The position numbers and the translations under genes are program-made. Under the pieces are notes generated by a model, which was not told the DNA's origin, did not search any database, and saw only the letters and a list, made by a program, of their open reading frames with translations. This document shows positions 26,576-34,802 of a stretch of DNA of 53,448 nt, one piece after another. The DNA lies in the NCBI RefSeq assembly GCF_000829455.1, contig NZ_JXAK01000051.1, positions 1-53,448 on the forward strand, in the 5' to 3' direction. This DNA comes from Gordoniibacillus kamchatkensis (lineage in GTDB: Bacteria > Bacillota > Bacilli > Paenibacillales > NBRC-103111). The number at the start of each line of letters is the position of its first letter. Position 1 is the stretch's first letter.

Positions 26576-28157
26576 TTATTTCGTTTTTTTCCATTCCGCA
26601 TTTACTTGCTTCGTAATTTCCTGGCCGCCTTGCTGGTTGAATTTCTGAACGAATTCGTCGAATTTGTCGACAGGGTAAGCGCCCGTTACGATCTTGGCGA
26701 AATATTCGCTCCACAATTTGGTCAAATCCGGGTAATCGGTCATGGCCGGAACCGTTTTCCAGAACTGGTTTTTGATAATATTTTTTTCGTCGTTCGTAAC
26801 CATCATGCCTTGCACGGAATCGTCGGCCATCCAGCGGCGGTCGACCACTTGCAGGAAGCGGATCGGGTTGGAGAATCCTTTCTTGTAAAGATCGGAATAC
26901 GACCCGACCAGCATGTTGATTTTGTTTTTCGCCGGTTCGGCCGTGAAATCCTTGCCTTCTTCCCCGTACGTGACCAGATTGAAGCCATCGCCTACCGACC
27001 AGTCGATCAGCTTCATCAGCCGGGCCGGATCGCTGGCTTTGGCCGAAATCGCCCGGACGTCGCCGTACGATGGCGCGCTTTGCGGCCATCCTCTTTTGCC
27101 GTCCGGCCTGCCGGGGCGCGTATCAATTCAGCTTGGCGGTCGGCGTCGCTTTCAGCAGCGAGCTGAACACCGGCTGCTTCGGGTCGCCGTCGAAGGCGCT
27201 GCCTTCATAAACGCCGGTTTTGGAGCTGATCACTTTCTCCTGCACTTGTTTGGATTCGTTCACCAGAAACTCCGGATCGATCAGCCCTTCTTTATACCAG
27301 CTTTGCAGCAGCGCCAGCGCTTGCTTCGTTTCCGGCAGCACCACGTTCGGCTTGAGCTGACCGTCGCGCTCGCTCCAGTACAGCGCCTGTCCGCCGGCCC
27401 CGTTGCCCGCCGCAGGAATAACGCCGAAGCTGCCGAACACGAAATTGAAGAACGCCGTCTTGCTGGCGGAGAGGCCGACCGTGTCGTTTTTGCCGTTCTT
27501 GTCGGGGTCCTGCGTCACGAACGCCTTCAGCACGTCGTGCAGCTCGGCGATCGTCGTCGGCTCCTTCAGCCCCAAATTGTCGAGCCAGTCTTTGCGGATC
27601 ACGAGACCTTCCGTATTCGGCCCGTTGAACGGTTCAGGCCGGTAGCCGACCGGCAACGCATAAATTTTGCCGTTGTATTTCAAATTGTCGAGATCCCCCT
27701 GCTTGATCACCTTCATGACGTTCGGGGCGTTCTTCAGCAAATCGTCGAGCGGAAGAATGAGCCCCTGATCGGCAAAACGGGCCATCGTCTGCACGTCGAT
27801 GCTGAAGTAATCGGGAAGATTGCCGGAAGCGGCGAACAGGTTCAGTTTTGTGGCGTAATCAGGCCCCGAGGCGAGCGTAACTTTGTAATCGATGCCGGTA
27901 AGTCCGGCTTTGGCCAGAGCATCAAGCACGATCTTTTTCGCCGGGCCTCCGTCTTCGGGATACTCGGGAGAGTTGAAGTTCCGGAAAATGTTGTACGTTA
28001 TCTTTTTTTCTGGCTGCGGCGATGAGGAGGATGCAGAAGGCGCGTTGGACGGTTGGCCGCTTTTGTCCGCTCCGCCGGTGTTGTTCGAATTGCTGCAAGC
28101 GGCGGCAAGGCCTGCGGTCAGCGCGAGCGACAGCATAAGCGGGAGTGCTTTTCTCAT
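26576..28157 (-). pseudogene. LplA/LipO-type sugar-binding lipoprotein, frameshifted
   Basis: The 344-residue first part begins with a lipoprotein signal (LMLSLALTAGLAAACSNSNN, lipobox LAAAC), continues YNIFRNFNSPEYPEDGGPA and SIDVQTMARFADQGLILPLD, and stops at 27123 after ATPTAKLN. The missing C-terminal part continues in another frame through GDVRAISAKASDPARLMKLI and ends EITKQVNAEWKKTK at 26576. Removing one base from the AATT near 27125-27128 reads ...AKLIDTRPGRPDGKRGWPQ..., giving ~526 residues, the normal family length. AAGGAGG precedes ATG 28157. It would capture sugars for the flanking permeases. Confidence 0.82.
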
Positions 28158-28180
28158 TCGGAATTGACCTCCTTGGACAG

Positions 28181-29037
28181 CTACGATTTAACGGCACCGA
28201 TCAAAGTGCCTTTCACAAAATGCTTTTGCAAAAACGGATACACGCATAAAATCGGCACGACCGAGATCACGATCGTCGCCGCGATAACGGATTCCGTCGA
28301 GGAGCCGGTAAGTTCGCCGGTCGTCTGCGCCAGCGCCTGGCCTGCGATAATATCTTTCAGCAGCAGCGGCAGCGTATAATGGTGCTTGTCGTTCAAATAA
28401 AAGAGCGCGTGCAAGTAATTGTTCCAGTATCCGACCGCTTCCCAGACCGATATGGTAGCGAGCACCGGCTTGGACAGCTTCAGCACCATCGTGAAAAAAA
28501 TACGGATCGGCCGGCCCCGTCCATCATCGCCGACTCTTCCAGTTCAGCCGGAATGGTGCGGAAAAAGCTCATCATGATGATGACGTTAAAAGCGCTGATT
28601 GACGTCGGCAAAATTAACGACCATAACGTATTGAGAAGTCCCAGCTGCTTGACCAGCAAATACGTCGGAATGATGCCTCCGCTGAACAGCATCGTAAACA
28701 GGATGCCGGAAAGGATCGCGTTTTTCGCCGGAAGCCCGGCTTTGACCAGCGGATAAGCGGTCATGGCCGTCAAGAGAACCCCAAGCAGCGTACCTCCGAC
28801 CGTGACCAAAACGCTGTTCAGGTAGGCGAGCCATAAATACTGCGATGTCAGGACGGCCGTATATGCGCTCAGAGTAAAGTTCCGCGGCCACAAAAAGGCG
28901 CCGCCCTTCATCGCTTCGGCCATAGAGCTGAACGATATGCACAGCTCCCGCCACATCGGGTAAATCGTAAGAAACGCGATGGCTACCAGCAATAAGCTGT
29001 TCACAACGTTAAAGAGACCGGATCCTCTGTCGCTCAA
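28181..29037 (-). pseudogene. LplC-type ABC sugar permease, frameshifted
   Basis: First part (start 29037, TTG with AAGGAGG eight bases before it) contains FNVVNSLLLVAIAFLTIYPM and the EAA-loop beginning ELEESAMMDGAG, then shifts and stops after SVFFSRWC. The second part resumes FFTMVLKLSKPVLATISVWE and ends PFLQKHFVKGTLIGAVKS at 28181. Adding one base in the GGCCGGCC near 28508-28516 gives MDGAGPIRIFFTMVLKLSKP, the expected ATPase-contact loop, and a 285-residue permease of normal length. First gene of the operon. The break lies within the coupling loop, so if real the importer is dead. Confidence 0.82.
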
Positions 29038-29077
29038 TCCATTTACCTCCTTCCCGCCCAGATGATATCCCCAGAAA

Positions 29078-29091
29078 TGATTGCGCTTACA
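29078..29091 (-). promoter_or_regulatory. cre (CcpA-binding) site of the sulfatase/ABC operon
   Basis: On the minus strand the sequence TGTAAGCGCAATCA matches TGWAANCGNTNWCA at all fixed positions but one (A for T). It lies 40-55 bases upstream of the operon's TTG start and just downstream of a possible -10 TACAAT (29106-29111), where bound CcpA would block transcription. The -35 is weak, as expected for an activator-dependent promoter. Confidence 0.7.
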
Positions 29092-29199
29092 TTTCTACAT
29101 TTCAAATTGTACGCGGGGAGGAGGCCGTTCGGAAATAATCACTTTTTGACATCATGTTAAATTCGTGACGAATTCGCTGTCCCGGCTCGCTATTATAAA

Positions 29200-29234
29200 G
29201 CAAAAAGCGAGGGCTTCAGGCCCCCGCCTTTTGC
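29200..29234 (-). terminator. Terminator overlapping the end of the MFS gene
   Basis: GCAAAAGGCGGGGGCC pairs with GGGCCT..-type arms: read on the minus strand, GCAAAAGGCGGGGGCCTGAA is followed by GCCCTCGCTTTTTGC. The stem contains the MFS stop codon. It separates this gene from the downstream sulfatase-operon promoter region. Confidence 0.8.
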
Positions 29235-30420
29235 AATTGTTGGTTTCCGGCTTTTTCGGCTTTAACGCGCGACCGCGATCGGGACAGTCCAAGGGAGATG
29301 GCAGCCGTCCCTGCGGCAACGGCGACTCCGGCCGCTCCGATCCAGCTGATCGACGCCAGCGACGCCTGCTTCACGACGATGCCTCCGATTCCCGCGCCGG
29401 CAGCCATGGCCAGCTGCACGACCGAAGTGTTCAGGCTGAGCATGATGCCGGAAGCTTCCGGGGCCAGTGTAATCAAATGATACTGCTGCGTCGGGCCCGA
29501 TGACCAGGCTGCGAACGACCACAGCATGAGCAGCGGGAACACGATGGCCGGAGAGTGGGCGGCAAGCGACAGCAGGACGAGACTGACGGCGTGCAGCAGC
29601 ATGCCGCCGATCAGCGTGCGGCGGAAGCCCCATTTGTCCGTGCCGTAGCCCCCGAGCTTGGAACCGATCAAGCTGGCGATGCCGAAAGCGAACAGCCCCG
29701 CGCTGACGGTCTTTTCGCTCATCCCCGTAACCGAGAGCAAAAACGGCGAAATGTACGTGTAGGCGATGGAATACCCGCCGATCCAGAAAAAGGTTACCGA
29801 CAATGCGATAGCGATTTTCGGCTCCTTCAAGAGGGCCAGCTGCTTGCGGAGCGGCACCGGTTCCTCGCTGCCCGTGCGCGGGATCGCAAAGGAAATGGCG
29901 AGCATGGCGAGAAGCCCGAGTACGCCGATTCCAGCGAACGTCGCCTTCCAATTGTAGACGGAAGCGATCACTCTGCCGATAGGAACGCCGACGATCAGCG
30001 CTGTGCTGAACCCCATAATGAGCGTGGCTATGGCGCTTCCTTTCTTTTCGGGCGGAGCATCTTGGAAGCTACGGTCAAGGCCGTAACAACGAAAACCCCG
30101 GTGCTGACCGCCAATATGATCCGCGATGCGACGAGAAACGCAAATCCCGGCAAAAGTACGGCGATGGCGTTGCCTGCTACGAATACGCCGAGCGCGTAGA
30201 GCAGCAGCTTCCGCTGCTCCAGGCGTGCCGTCGCGGCCATAAGGAAAGGCGTGCCGAAAGCGTAGGAAAGCGAGAAAACGGTGATGAGCTGGCCTGCCGC
30301 CGACACTGAAACTCCGATGTCGCCGGCGATTTTATCCAAAATGCCTGCGATCATGAACTCCGAAGTGCCGACCAAAAAGCAGACGACGGCCAGCATGTAA
30401 ATTTTCCAAGCGGTTGACAT
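29216..30420 (-). pseudogene. MFS drug/sugar exporter, frameshifted
   Basis: The first part (ATG 30420) reads AVVCFLVGTSEFMIAGILDK, typical of the AraJ/YdhP drug-H+ antiporter group, continues LLPGFAFLVASRIILAVSTG and ends at SKMLRPKRKEAP. The second part starts with GFSTALIVGVPIGRVIASVY (helix 5, motif C-like) and continues to 29216. Adding one base in the GGCGG near 30054 gives SKMLPPEKKGSAIATLIMGF and a continuous 401-residue, 12-helix transporter. The ArsR gene upstream and the matching operators make this a repressor-exporter pair. Break may be a sequencing error. Confidence 0.82.
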
Positions 30421-30455
30421 AGGTAGGAAACTCCTCTCCACTCTCTTTAATTTTA

Positions 30456-30477
30456 TATTTCTAAAAATATAGAAATA
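30456..30477. promoter_or_regulatory. Operator between arsR-type gene and MFS gene
   Basis: TATTTCTA and TAGAAATA form a perfect inverted repeat separated by six bases (total 22). It lies between the ArsR stop and the MFS start. The same architecture with one mismatch occurs upstream of the ArsR gene, so both are probably bound by that repressor. Confidence 0.7.
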
Positions 30478-30488
30478 GCGACAAAAAA

Positions 30489-30770
30489 TTATTCCAGCAA
30501 ATACGGCGCATACTTTTGCGCGACTTCGCGGTTCACGCTGTAGTAAATGTACGTTCCGTCCTTGCGAAGATCCAGCAGGCCGCAATCCGTCAGCTGCTTC
30601 AGGTGGTGCGACAGCGTCGAGCCGGCGACCGATTCCAGCTTGCCCATAATATCGGAGCAGCACAAATTTTTCTCCTCGGTAAGGAGCAGGGCGATTTTGA
30701 GCCGGGTCGGTTCTCCGAGCGCCTTGTAAATTTTGACGGCTTGACGAAGTTCTACGCTGTTGTCGAACAT
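30489..30770 (-). CDS. ArsR/SmtB-family repressor
   Basis: A 93-residue winged-helix dimer. VKIYKALGEPTRLKIALLLT (about 12-31) is the family start; STLSHHLKQLTDCGLLDLRK (about 50-69) is the recognition helix; RKDGTYIYYSV is the wing. NLCCSDI at about 35-41 has two adjacent Cys where ArsR proteins carry the ELCVCDL metal site, and a third Cys lies in TDCGLL, so thiol-type sensing of a metalloid, metal or electrophile is possible. It precedes an MFS exporter gene and is flanked by two 22-base operators, indicating self-repression and control of the exporter. Confidence 0.88.
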   Translation of the reverse strand: MFDNSVELRQAVKIYKALGEPTRLKIALLLTEEKNLCCSDIMGKLESVAGSTLSHHLKQLTDCGLLDLRKDGTYIYYSVNREVAQKYAPYLLE

Positions 30771-30795
30771 GATAGCGTCACCTTGCCTGTATCAA

Positions 30796-30817
30796 TATTT
30801 CTAAAATCATCGAAATA
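30796..30817. promoter_or_regulatory. Operator upstream of the ArsR-type gene
   Basis: TATTTCTA ... TCGAAATA with the same six-base spacer as the site at 30456-30477, differing at one arm base. It lies ~25 bases before the ArsR start, where a bound repressor would block its own promoter. Confidence 0.65.
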
Positions 30818-30857
30818 AAAATACCATACTTTTGCCCGAATGTAAACAGGTGCTTCG

Positions 30858-30877
30858 GTACTATAAAAAATTAGTAC
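30858..30877. promoter_or_regulatory. Small palindrome, possible operator
   Basis: GTACTA and TAGTAC form a perfect inverted repeat around eight A/T bases, about 30 bases before the small gene at 30909 and 40 bases past the ArsR operator. Not a terminator (weak stem). A regulatory site is possible. Confidence 0.35.
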
Positions 30878-30908
30878 TGCCGGGCGCAAACCAAAAAGGA
30901 TAAAATGG

Positions 30909-31196
30909 ATGTATCTGGAATGGAACATGGATAAGCTGGTGAGGACTGTGAGGTTACACGACCGCATTTCGGTATTACGGCAGTACGAAAGTGACTGTTA
31001 CAGCATTTGCTTATTTTTGCTGCAATGTGAGAAGATGGCTCATGAAGCGGCGAAAAACGCCTTATATCATCTGATAACCAGCGATGCATGCTTTGCGCGG
31101 GACGGTTCCATACGAAATGAGCTGTTTCGGAAAGAAGTTGCCAAATGTGCTCTTCAAGTTAAGATACGGTCTATGAACGTTGACAGGGGCGATTGA
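30909..31196 (+). CDS. Small hypothetical protein
   Basis: A 95-residue, helical, Cys-containing soluble protein (YESDCYSICLFLLQCEKMAH, SDACFARDGSIRNELF). It has no membrane helix or zinc-ribbon pattern. AAAAGGA lies before the ATG at 30909; a second ATG (30927) is possible. I do not recognise a named family. Its stop overlaps the start region of the His-rich protein gene (TTGA), so the two are probably cotranscribed. Confidence 0.55.
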   Translation: MYLEWNMDKLVRTVRLHDRISVLRQYESDCYSICLFLLQCEKMAHEAAKNALYHLITSDACFARDGSIRNELFRKEVAKCALQVKIRSMNVDRGD

Positions 31197-31513
31197 ACAT
31201 GGGCTTCTTTACTTTTTTCGTCATTGCGTTTATTTTGATCATTTTTTCGAATATTTTCCGCAAAGCCGGCGGAGGCAGGAGCAGCCGCACCCATCATGAA
31301 CATACATGGCTGCCGCCGGTGATCGGTTCGACGGATGACAATGACCAGCACCACAGACATCATCATCATCACCATCACCACAATAACGGCAATGCCCATC
31401 ACCACCACCACGGCCATCATGATGCGGGCGGCGGCGGAAGCTTCGATAGCGGCAGCAGCGGATTCGATGGCGGTGGGGGCGGAGGCGGAGGTAGTGGAGG
31501 CGGCAGCGATTGA
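31193..31513 (+). CDS. His-rich, Gly-rich single-pass membrane protein
   Basis: A protein of about 106 residues (104 if starting at ATG 31199). An N-terminal membrane helix (MGFFTFFVIAFILIIFSNIF) is followed by a basic linker, a histidine block (HHRHHHHHHHHNNGNAHHHH, about residues 52-72) and a Gly/Ser tail (GGGGGGGGSGGGSD). The TTG at 31193 overlaps the previous stop and is well spaced from AGGGG; the ATG is six bases further. His clusters bind nickel, zinc, copper or cobalt in other proteins, so metal storage or chaperoning at the membrane is possible but unproven. Low-complexity tail may vary in length between strains. Confidence 0.65.
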   Translation: MNMGFFTFFVIAFILIIFSNIFRKAGGGRSSRTHHEHTWLPPVIGSTDDNDQHHRHHHHHHHHNNGNAHHHHHGHHDAGGGGSFDSGSSGFDGGGGGGGGSGGGSD

Positions 31514-31529
31514 CGCCCCGCCTCCCGTC

Positions 31530-32333
31530 TTATCCTGCGGCCGGTCTTGTGCCGATGACGACGGTGGCGTCCAGCTCGTCGGAGCCGATCACCTGCGGGG
31601 TTAGCCCGCTGCGGGCGAAGATCTCGACGGTTTGCGGCGCCTGCCGCCCGCTGGCCTCGACCAGCAGGTGACCGCCCGGCGCCAGCCAGAGCGGCGCTTC
31701 GGCTGCCACCCGCCGCTGCACGTCAAGCCCGTCCGCACCTCCGTCGAGTGCAACCCGCGCCTCATGCAGGCGTGCCTCCGGGGGGAGCAGTCTGATCGCC
31801 TCGGTGGGCACGTACGGTGTGTTAGCGACGAGAATGTCGACGCGGCCCCGCAGCGTGGCGGGCAGCGGTTCGTATAGATCGCCTTCGTACACGCGGCCAA
31901 GAACGTCGGCAACGTTGCGGCGGGCGCACCGCACCGCGGCGGGATCGATGTCGGCGGAGTGCAGTTCGATTCGCCCGAGGGCAGCGGCCAGCGCGACCCC
32001 CAGCGCTCCCGAGCCGCAGCACAAGTCCACGACGACGGCTCCCGGCCGGGCGAAAGCGGCGGCCTGGCGGACAAGAAACTCGGTGCGGCGGCGGGGTACG
32101 AACACTCCCGGGTCTACCGTGATCCGCAGGCCGCAAAACTCCGCCCAGCCGATGATATGCTCGAGGGGCAAGCCGGCGATACGCCGATCCGCCATGGCGG
32201 CGAGTTCGGCGGGCGTCCGTGCCGCGGCAATGAGCAGCCGGGCTTCCTCTTCGGCGAAAACACAACCGGCAGCCCGAAGCCTGGTGACGACAAGTGTGTA
32301 ACCGGCATCGTCATGAAAGTCGATATGATTCAA
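31530..32333 (-). CDS. PrmC/HemK-like N5-glutamine methyltransferase paralogue
   Basis: A 267-residue SAM-dependent methyltransferase. The N-terminal helical part ends GLPLEHIIGWAEFCGLRITV, the PrmC-type entry. The SAM loop is VVDLCCGSGALGVALAAALG and the substrate loop is VANTPYVPTEAIRLL, so NTPY replaces the NPPY that docks the target Gln in true PrmC. That fits the related family annotated as 'putative protein N5-glutamine methyltransferase', not the essential release-factor enzyme. The start is a TTG at 32333 with AGGGG only at long spacing, so a start error is possible. Monocistronic, convergent with the His-rich gene. Confidence 0.78.
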   Translation of the reverse strand: MNHIDFHDDAGYTLVVTRLRAAGCVFAEEEARLLIAAARTPAELAAMADRRIAGLPLEHIIGWAEFCGLRITVDPGVFVPRRRTEFLVRQAAAFARPGAVVVDLCCGSGALGVALAAALGRIELHSADIDPAAVRCARRNVADVLGRVYEGDLYEPLPATLRGRVDILVANTPYVPTEAIRLLPPEARLHEARVALDGGADGLDVQRRVAAEAPLWLAPGGHLLVEASGRQAPQTVEIFARSGLTPQVIGSDELDATVVIGTRPAAG

Positions 32334-32925
32334 AAATGATCTTATCCCCTCGTTTTGAAACTATATACATCATTGTATCCCCGCCCGCACGTTAATGGAC
32401 AGGTACAAATTCGTTATAAACAACTATCCTGCTGGAAGCGGAGAAGGCCGCCGATCATTTCGAGTCGGCGGCTATTCTGAACTAGTATTACGTTCTTTAA
32501 AAGAAATTTTGGTCGCTGGGTTGTAACGGACTACAGGTACGTTATCTAGACAAAACGGCGGATTTTCTGGCCGTAGCGGACACAGGGTACGTTATTTCTG
32601 AAAAATCTGCCCTACTGCCCACATGACTCGGCAGATAACGGATTCTGTGTCCGCTTCAACTCATCACACAAGTGAAAAACGAAAATAACGCATTTTACGT
32701 CCGTTCGAAGACGCTTTCCGCAAATGCGCGGGCCGGCACCCACTTGAAGTCCCGGGCGCTGGAATGAACATAAGTTTAACCTTGCATTTGGCTTGGAAGC
32801 ATTGGACGAAATCCAACAAGGAAGCAGCCGCATCGTCACGGGAAACCACATCCCTTATTCGTGCGCTTAACCCCGATCTGTAGGTCGGTTGACGTAACGG
32901 TCTGCAAGCAAAGCAGGCGCCACAC
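32334..32925. other. Gene-free region with repeats
   Basis: About 590 bases without a convincing gene. It holds a perfect 8-bp hairpin GCCGCCGA / TCGGCGGC (32447-32472) with no T run, and the compound inverted repeat at 32523-32706. From about 32707 to 32925 I see nothing recognisable; open frames there on the minus strand lack ribosome sites. Confidence 0.6.
32523..32706. repeat. Compound inverted repeat of four ~24-base units
   Basis: Units GTAACGGACTACAGGTACGT (32523), GTAGCGGACACAGGGTACGT (32573), and two reversed units GATAACGGATTCTGTGTCCG (32634) and AAATAACGCATTTTACGTCC (32683), each completed by TTA(T/C) or CGCTT/GTTC ends. All share the TAACGGAC...CGTTAT plan. Start-to-start spacing is 50, 61 and 49, so units 1-2 mirror units 3-4. 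Similar AACGGACACAG...CGTTAT units are, from memory, common between Paenibacillus genes. REP/BIME-like. Confidence 0.7.
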
Positions 32926-33711
32926 CTAATTATCGGCAGCTTCCCAGACGATGTCCCGCCTCTTGAGCGTGCCGGACCATTCCTTTGGCGGGCATTGATC
33001 GCAGACGATGCGGGATATTCCTGTCAGATCGTGAATTTTATACGGGTAACGCAGCCCCAGCTTGGAAAAGTCGGCGACGGCGATCGCTTCCGCCGCGTGC
33101 ATGACCGCTTTGCGGGACACGCCTGCTTTGCCGGCGTCGATGCTCGTCAGTCCGGCGTCCGCATGGAGGCCGTCGACGGAAATGAACGCTTTGTCGACAT
33201 AATGGCGGTCCAGCCATTCCTCGGTCATCGATCCGGCGGTGCGGGCGTGTTCGGCCTGAATCTCTCCCCCCAGAAAAATGACGCGCCCGTCGAAACGGCC
33301 TTGATGAAGCCGCTCGATCAGCAGCGATGCGGAGGGAAAAAAGTTGGTCAATATCGTTAGCCCGCGCTGAACCAAATACGGAATCATCGCCATAAGAGTC
33401 GTTCCTTCATCCAAAAACAAGACGTCCCCGTCTTGAACAAGAGTGGCCGCACGCCGGCCAATCTTGTTTTTTTCGTCGCGGTGCAGCGTCATTCGCTCCA
33501 GATAGGGCGGCTCGTCGCGGCTGGCGGACAGCGCGATCGCACCTCCGTACACTTTTCTGAGCAGGCCTTCTTGCTCCAGCTCGTCCAGATACTTTCGTAC
33601 CGTTTCTTTCGATACGCCAAGCTGACGGACCAAAGCGGACGAAGTGACGTTCCCTTTCGCATGGAGCAGATCGAGAATAGTTCGTTTGCGTTGTTCGCCT
33701 ATGAGAGACAC
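32926..33711 (-). CDS. DeoR/GlpR-family transcriptional repressor
   Basis: A 261-residue sugar-phosphate-responsive repressor. The N-terminal HTH is LLHAKGNVTSSALVRQLGVS and KETVRKYLDELEQEGLLRKV; the effector domain includes DVLFLDEGTTLMAMIPYLVQ, KAFISVDGLHADAGLTSIDA and VADFSKLG near the C-terminus, the ISOCOT-type phosphosugar pocket. A GTG at 33711 with AAGGAG nine bases upstream is the best start. It is the last gene after a phosphatase and an EamA transporter, 77 bases behind the latter. A role in controlling that operon is plausible. Confidence 0.88.
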   Translation of the reverse strand: MSLIGEQRKRTILDLLHAKGNVTSSALVRQLGVSKETVRKYLDELEQEGLLRKVYGGAIALSASRDEPPYLERMTLHRDEKNKIGRRAATLVQDGDVLFLDEGTTLMAMIPYLVQRGLTILTNFFPSASLLIERLHQGRFDGRVIFLGGEIQAEHARTAGSMTEEWLDRHYVDKAFISVDGLHADAGLTSIDAGKAGVSRKAVMHAAEAIAVADFSKLGLRYPYKIHDLTGISRIVCDQCPPKEWSGTLKRRDIVWEAADN

Positions 33712-33788
33712 GATATAACTCCTTCCGCGCTGTTTGCGAGCTGTCCGAAATTGCTGTAACGCCAGTGTACCGGACAACGGGGCGCGTC

Positions 33789-34646
33789 TCAAGTCGTCCC
33801 GAGAACGGCAATGAGGAAGATGCCCGCCACGATAACTGCGGAAGCGGCCAGTCTCCGGAGGTGATGCCGCTCTTTCAGGAACAACAGGCCGAGCAACGTA
33901 CCGAACACGATGCCGACTTCGCGCAGCGGGGCGATGTTCGAAACGGGCGCGTGCTCCATCGCAAACAAAAACAGCAAATACGATCCCGGCGAAAGCAATG
34001 ATCCGATCAGCACGGTGGCGCGATGCTGCCGCCAGACCCGGCGAACCCGGCCGAAGGGCAATACGGCGCGCGTAATGCCGGCCATAAAGCCGATATTCGC
34101 GATGCCGAGCAGCGACAGCGGGGAGAGATACTGCAGGAACATTTTGTCGATCAGCGTGTAGCTCGTCGTGCATAACCCGACGGACAACGCCAGCAGCAAC
34201 GGCTTGAGCGCAATGCCGCTATCCCCGGAGCGAGGCGACCATCCGCTCATGACGGCGAATCCGGCGATCATGCATACGATGCCCGCCCAGCCGTAAGCAT
34301 GCAGCGATTCCGACAAAAACACGACGCCGATGATCGGGACGAGCAGCGTCGAGGTGCCTCTCATGATCGGATACACTTGCGACAAATCGCCCATTTTATA
34401 TGTATGGGTCAGCAGGCTGGCATACAACCCCTGAACCGTCATCGATAAAATGGCAAGCACGATCCCCTCCCACGGCAGCCCTTTGCGGGCAATTTCCAGC
34501 GCTGCGTATACGAGAAGAATCGCGTTGCTCGGCACGAGAATGATCCAGAGGAAGGCGGCTTTGTCGTCGTGTGTTTTTGCCAGAAAATTCCATATGGCAT
34601 GCGCGAGCCCCGAGCAGATGACGAGTAACAATGAAAAGGCCAGCAT
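33789..34646 (-). CDS. EamA/DMT-family transporter
   Basis: A 285-residue protein with ten membrane helices in two EamA repeats, e.g. SLLLVICSGLAHAIWNFLAK at the start and GIVCMIAGFAVMSGW at the end of repeat 1, and HLRRLAASAVIVAGIFLIAV at the end of repeat 2. The PIMRGTSTLLVPIIGVVFLS helix is typical. It exports or imports a small metabolite. ATG 34646 has a near-perfect AAGGAGGTGG. Lies between the phosphatase and DeoR genes in one operon. Confidence 0.88.
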   Translation of the reverse strand: MLAFSLLLVICSGLAHAIWNFLAKTHDDKAAFLWIILVPSNAILLVYAALEIARKGLPWEGIVLAILSMTVQGLYASLLTHTYKMGDLSQVYPIMRGTSTLLVPIIGVVFLSESLHAYGWAGIVCMIAGFAVMSGWSPRSGDSGIALKPLLLALSVGLCTTSYTLIDKMFLQYLSPLSLLGIANIGFMAGITRAVLPFGRVRRVWRQHRATVLIGSLLSPGSYLLFLFAMEHAPVSNIAPLREVGIVFGTLLGLLFLKERHHLRRLAASAVIVAGIFLIAVLGTT

Positions 34647-34658
34647 GCGGCCACCTCC

Positions 34659-34802
34659 TTAGTTGACGTGCTTGCCACGATGGACCGGGGGTTCGGACAA
34701 TGCGGAACCGCTGCCGGCCGAATGGCCGTTACGCCGGTGAATATCGATAAATGGGTCGAACGTGAAGACGCCGTCCGGCAGGAAAGGCAGGCGTTGCATC
34801 AT
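34659..34802 (-). CDS. Possible 47-residue protein between phosphatase and EamA genes
   Basis: Two adjacent ATGs (34802, 34799) overlap the phosphatase stop (ATGATG around TGA) and open a frame of about 47 codons, MMQRLPFLPDGVFTFDPFID to GSALSEPPVHRGKHVN, ending just before the EamA ribosome site. GGAGG is 13 bases upstream, rather far. There is no signal peptide or known motif. It may be translated by coupling or be a leftover of a longer gene. Confidence 0.35.
   Translation of the reverse strand: MMQRLPFLPDGVFTFDPFIDIHRRNGHSAGSGSALSEPPVHRGKHVN

Noticed and set aside
32612-32851. 79-codon minus-strand frame in the gap
   Set aside because: No ribosome site, overlaps the compound repeat, and composition unlike neighbouring genes.
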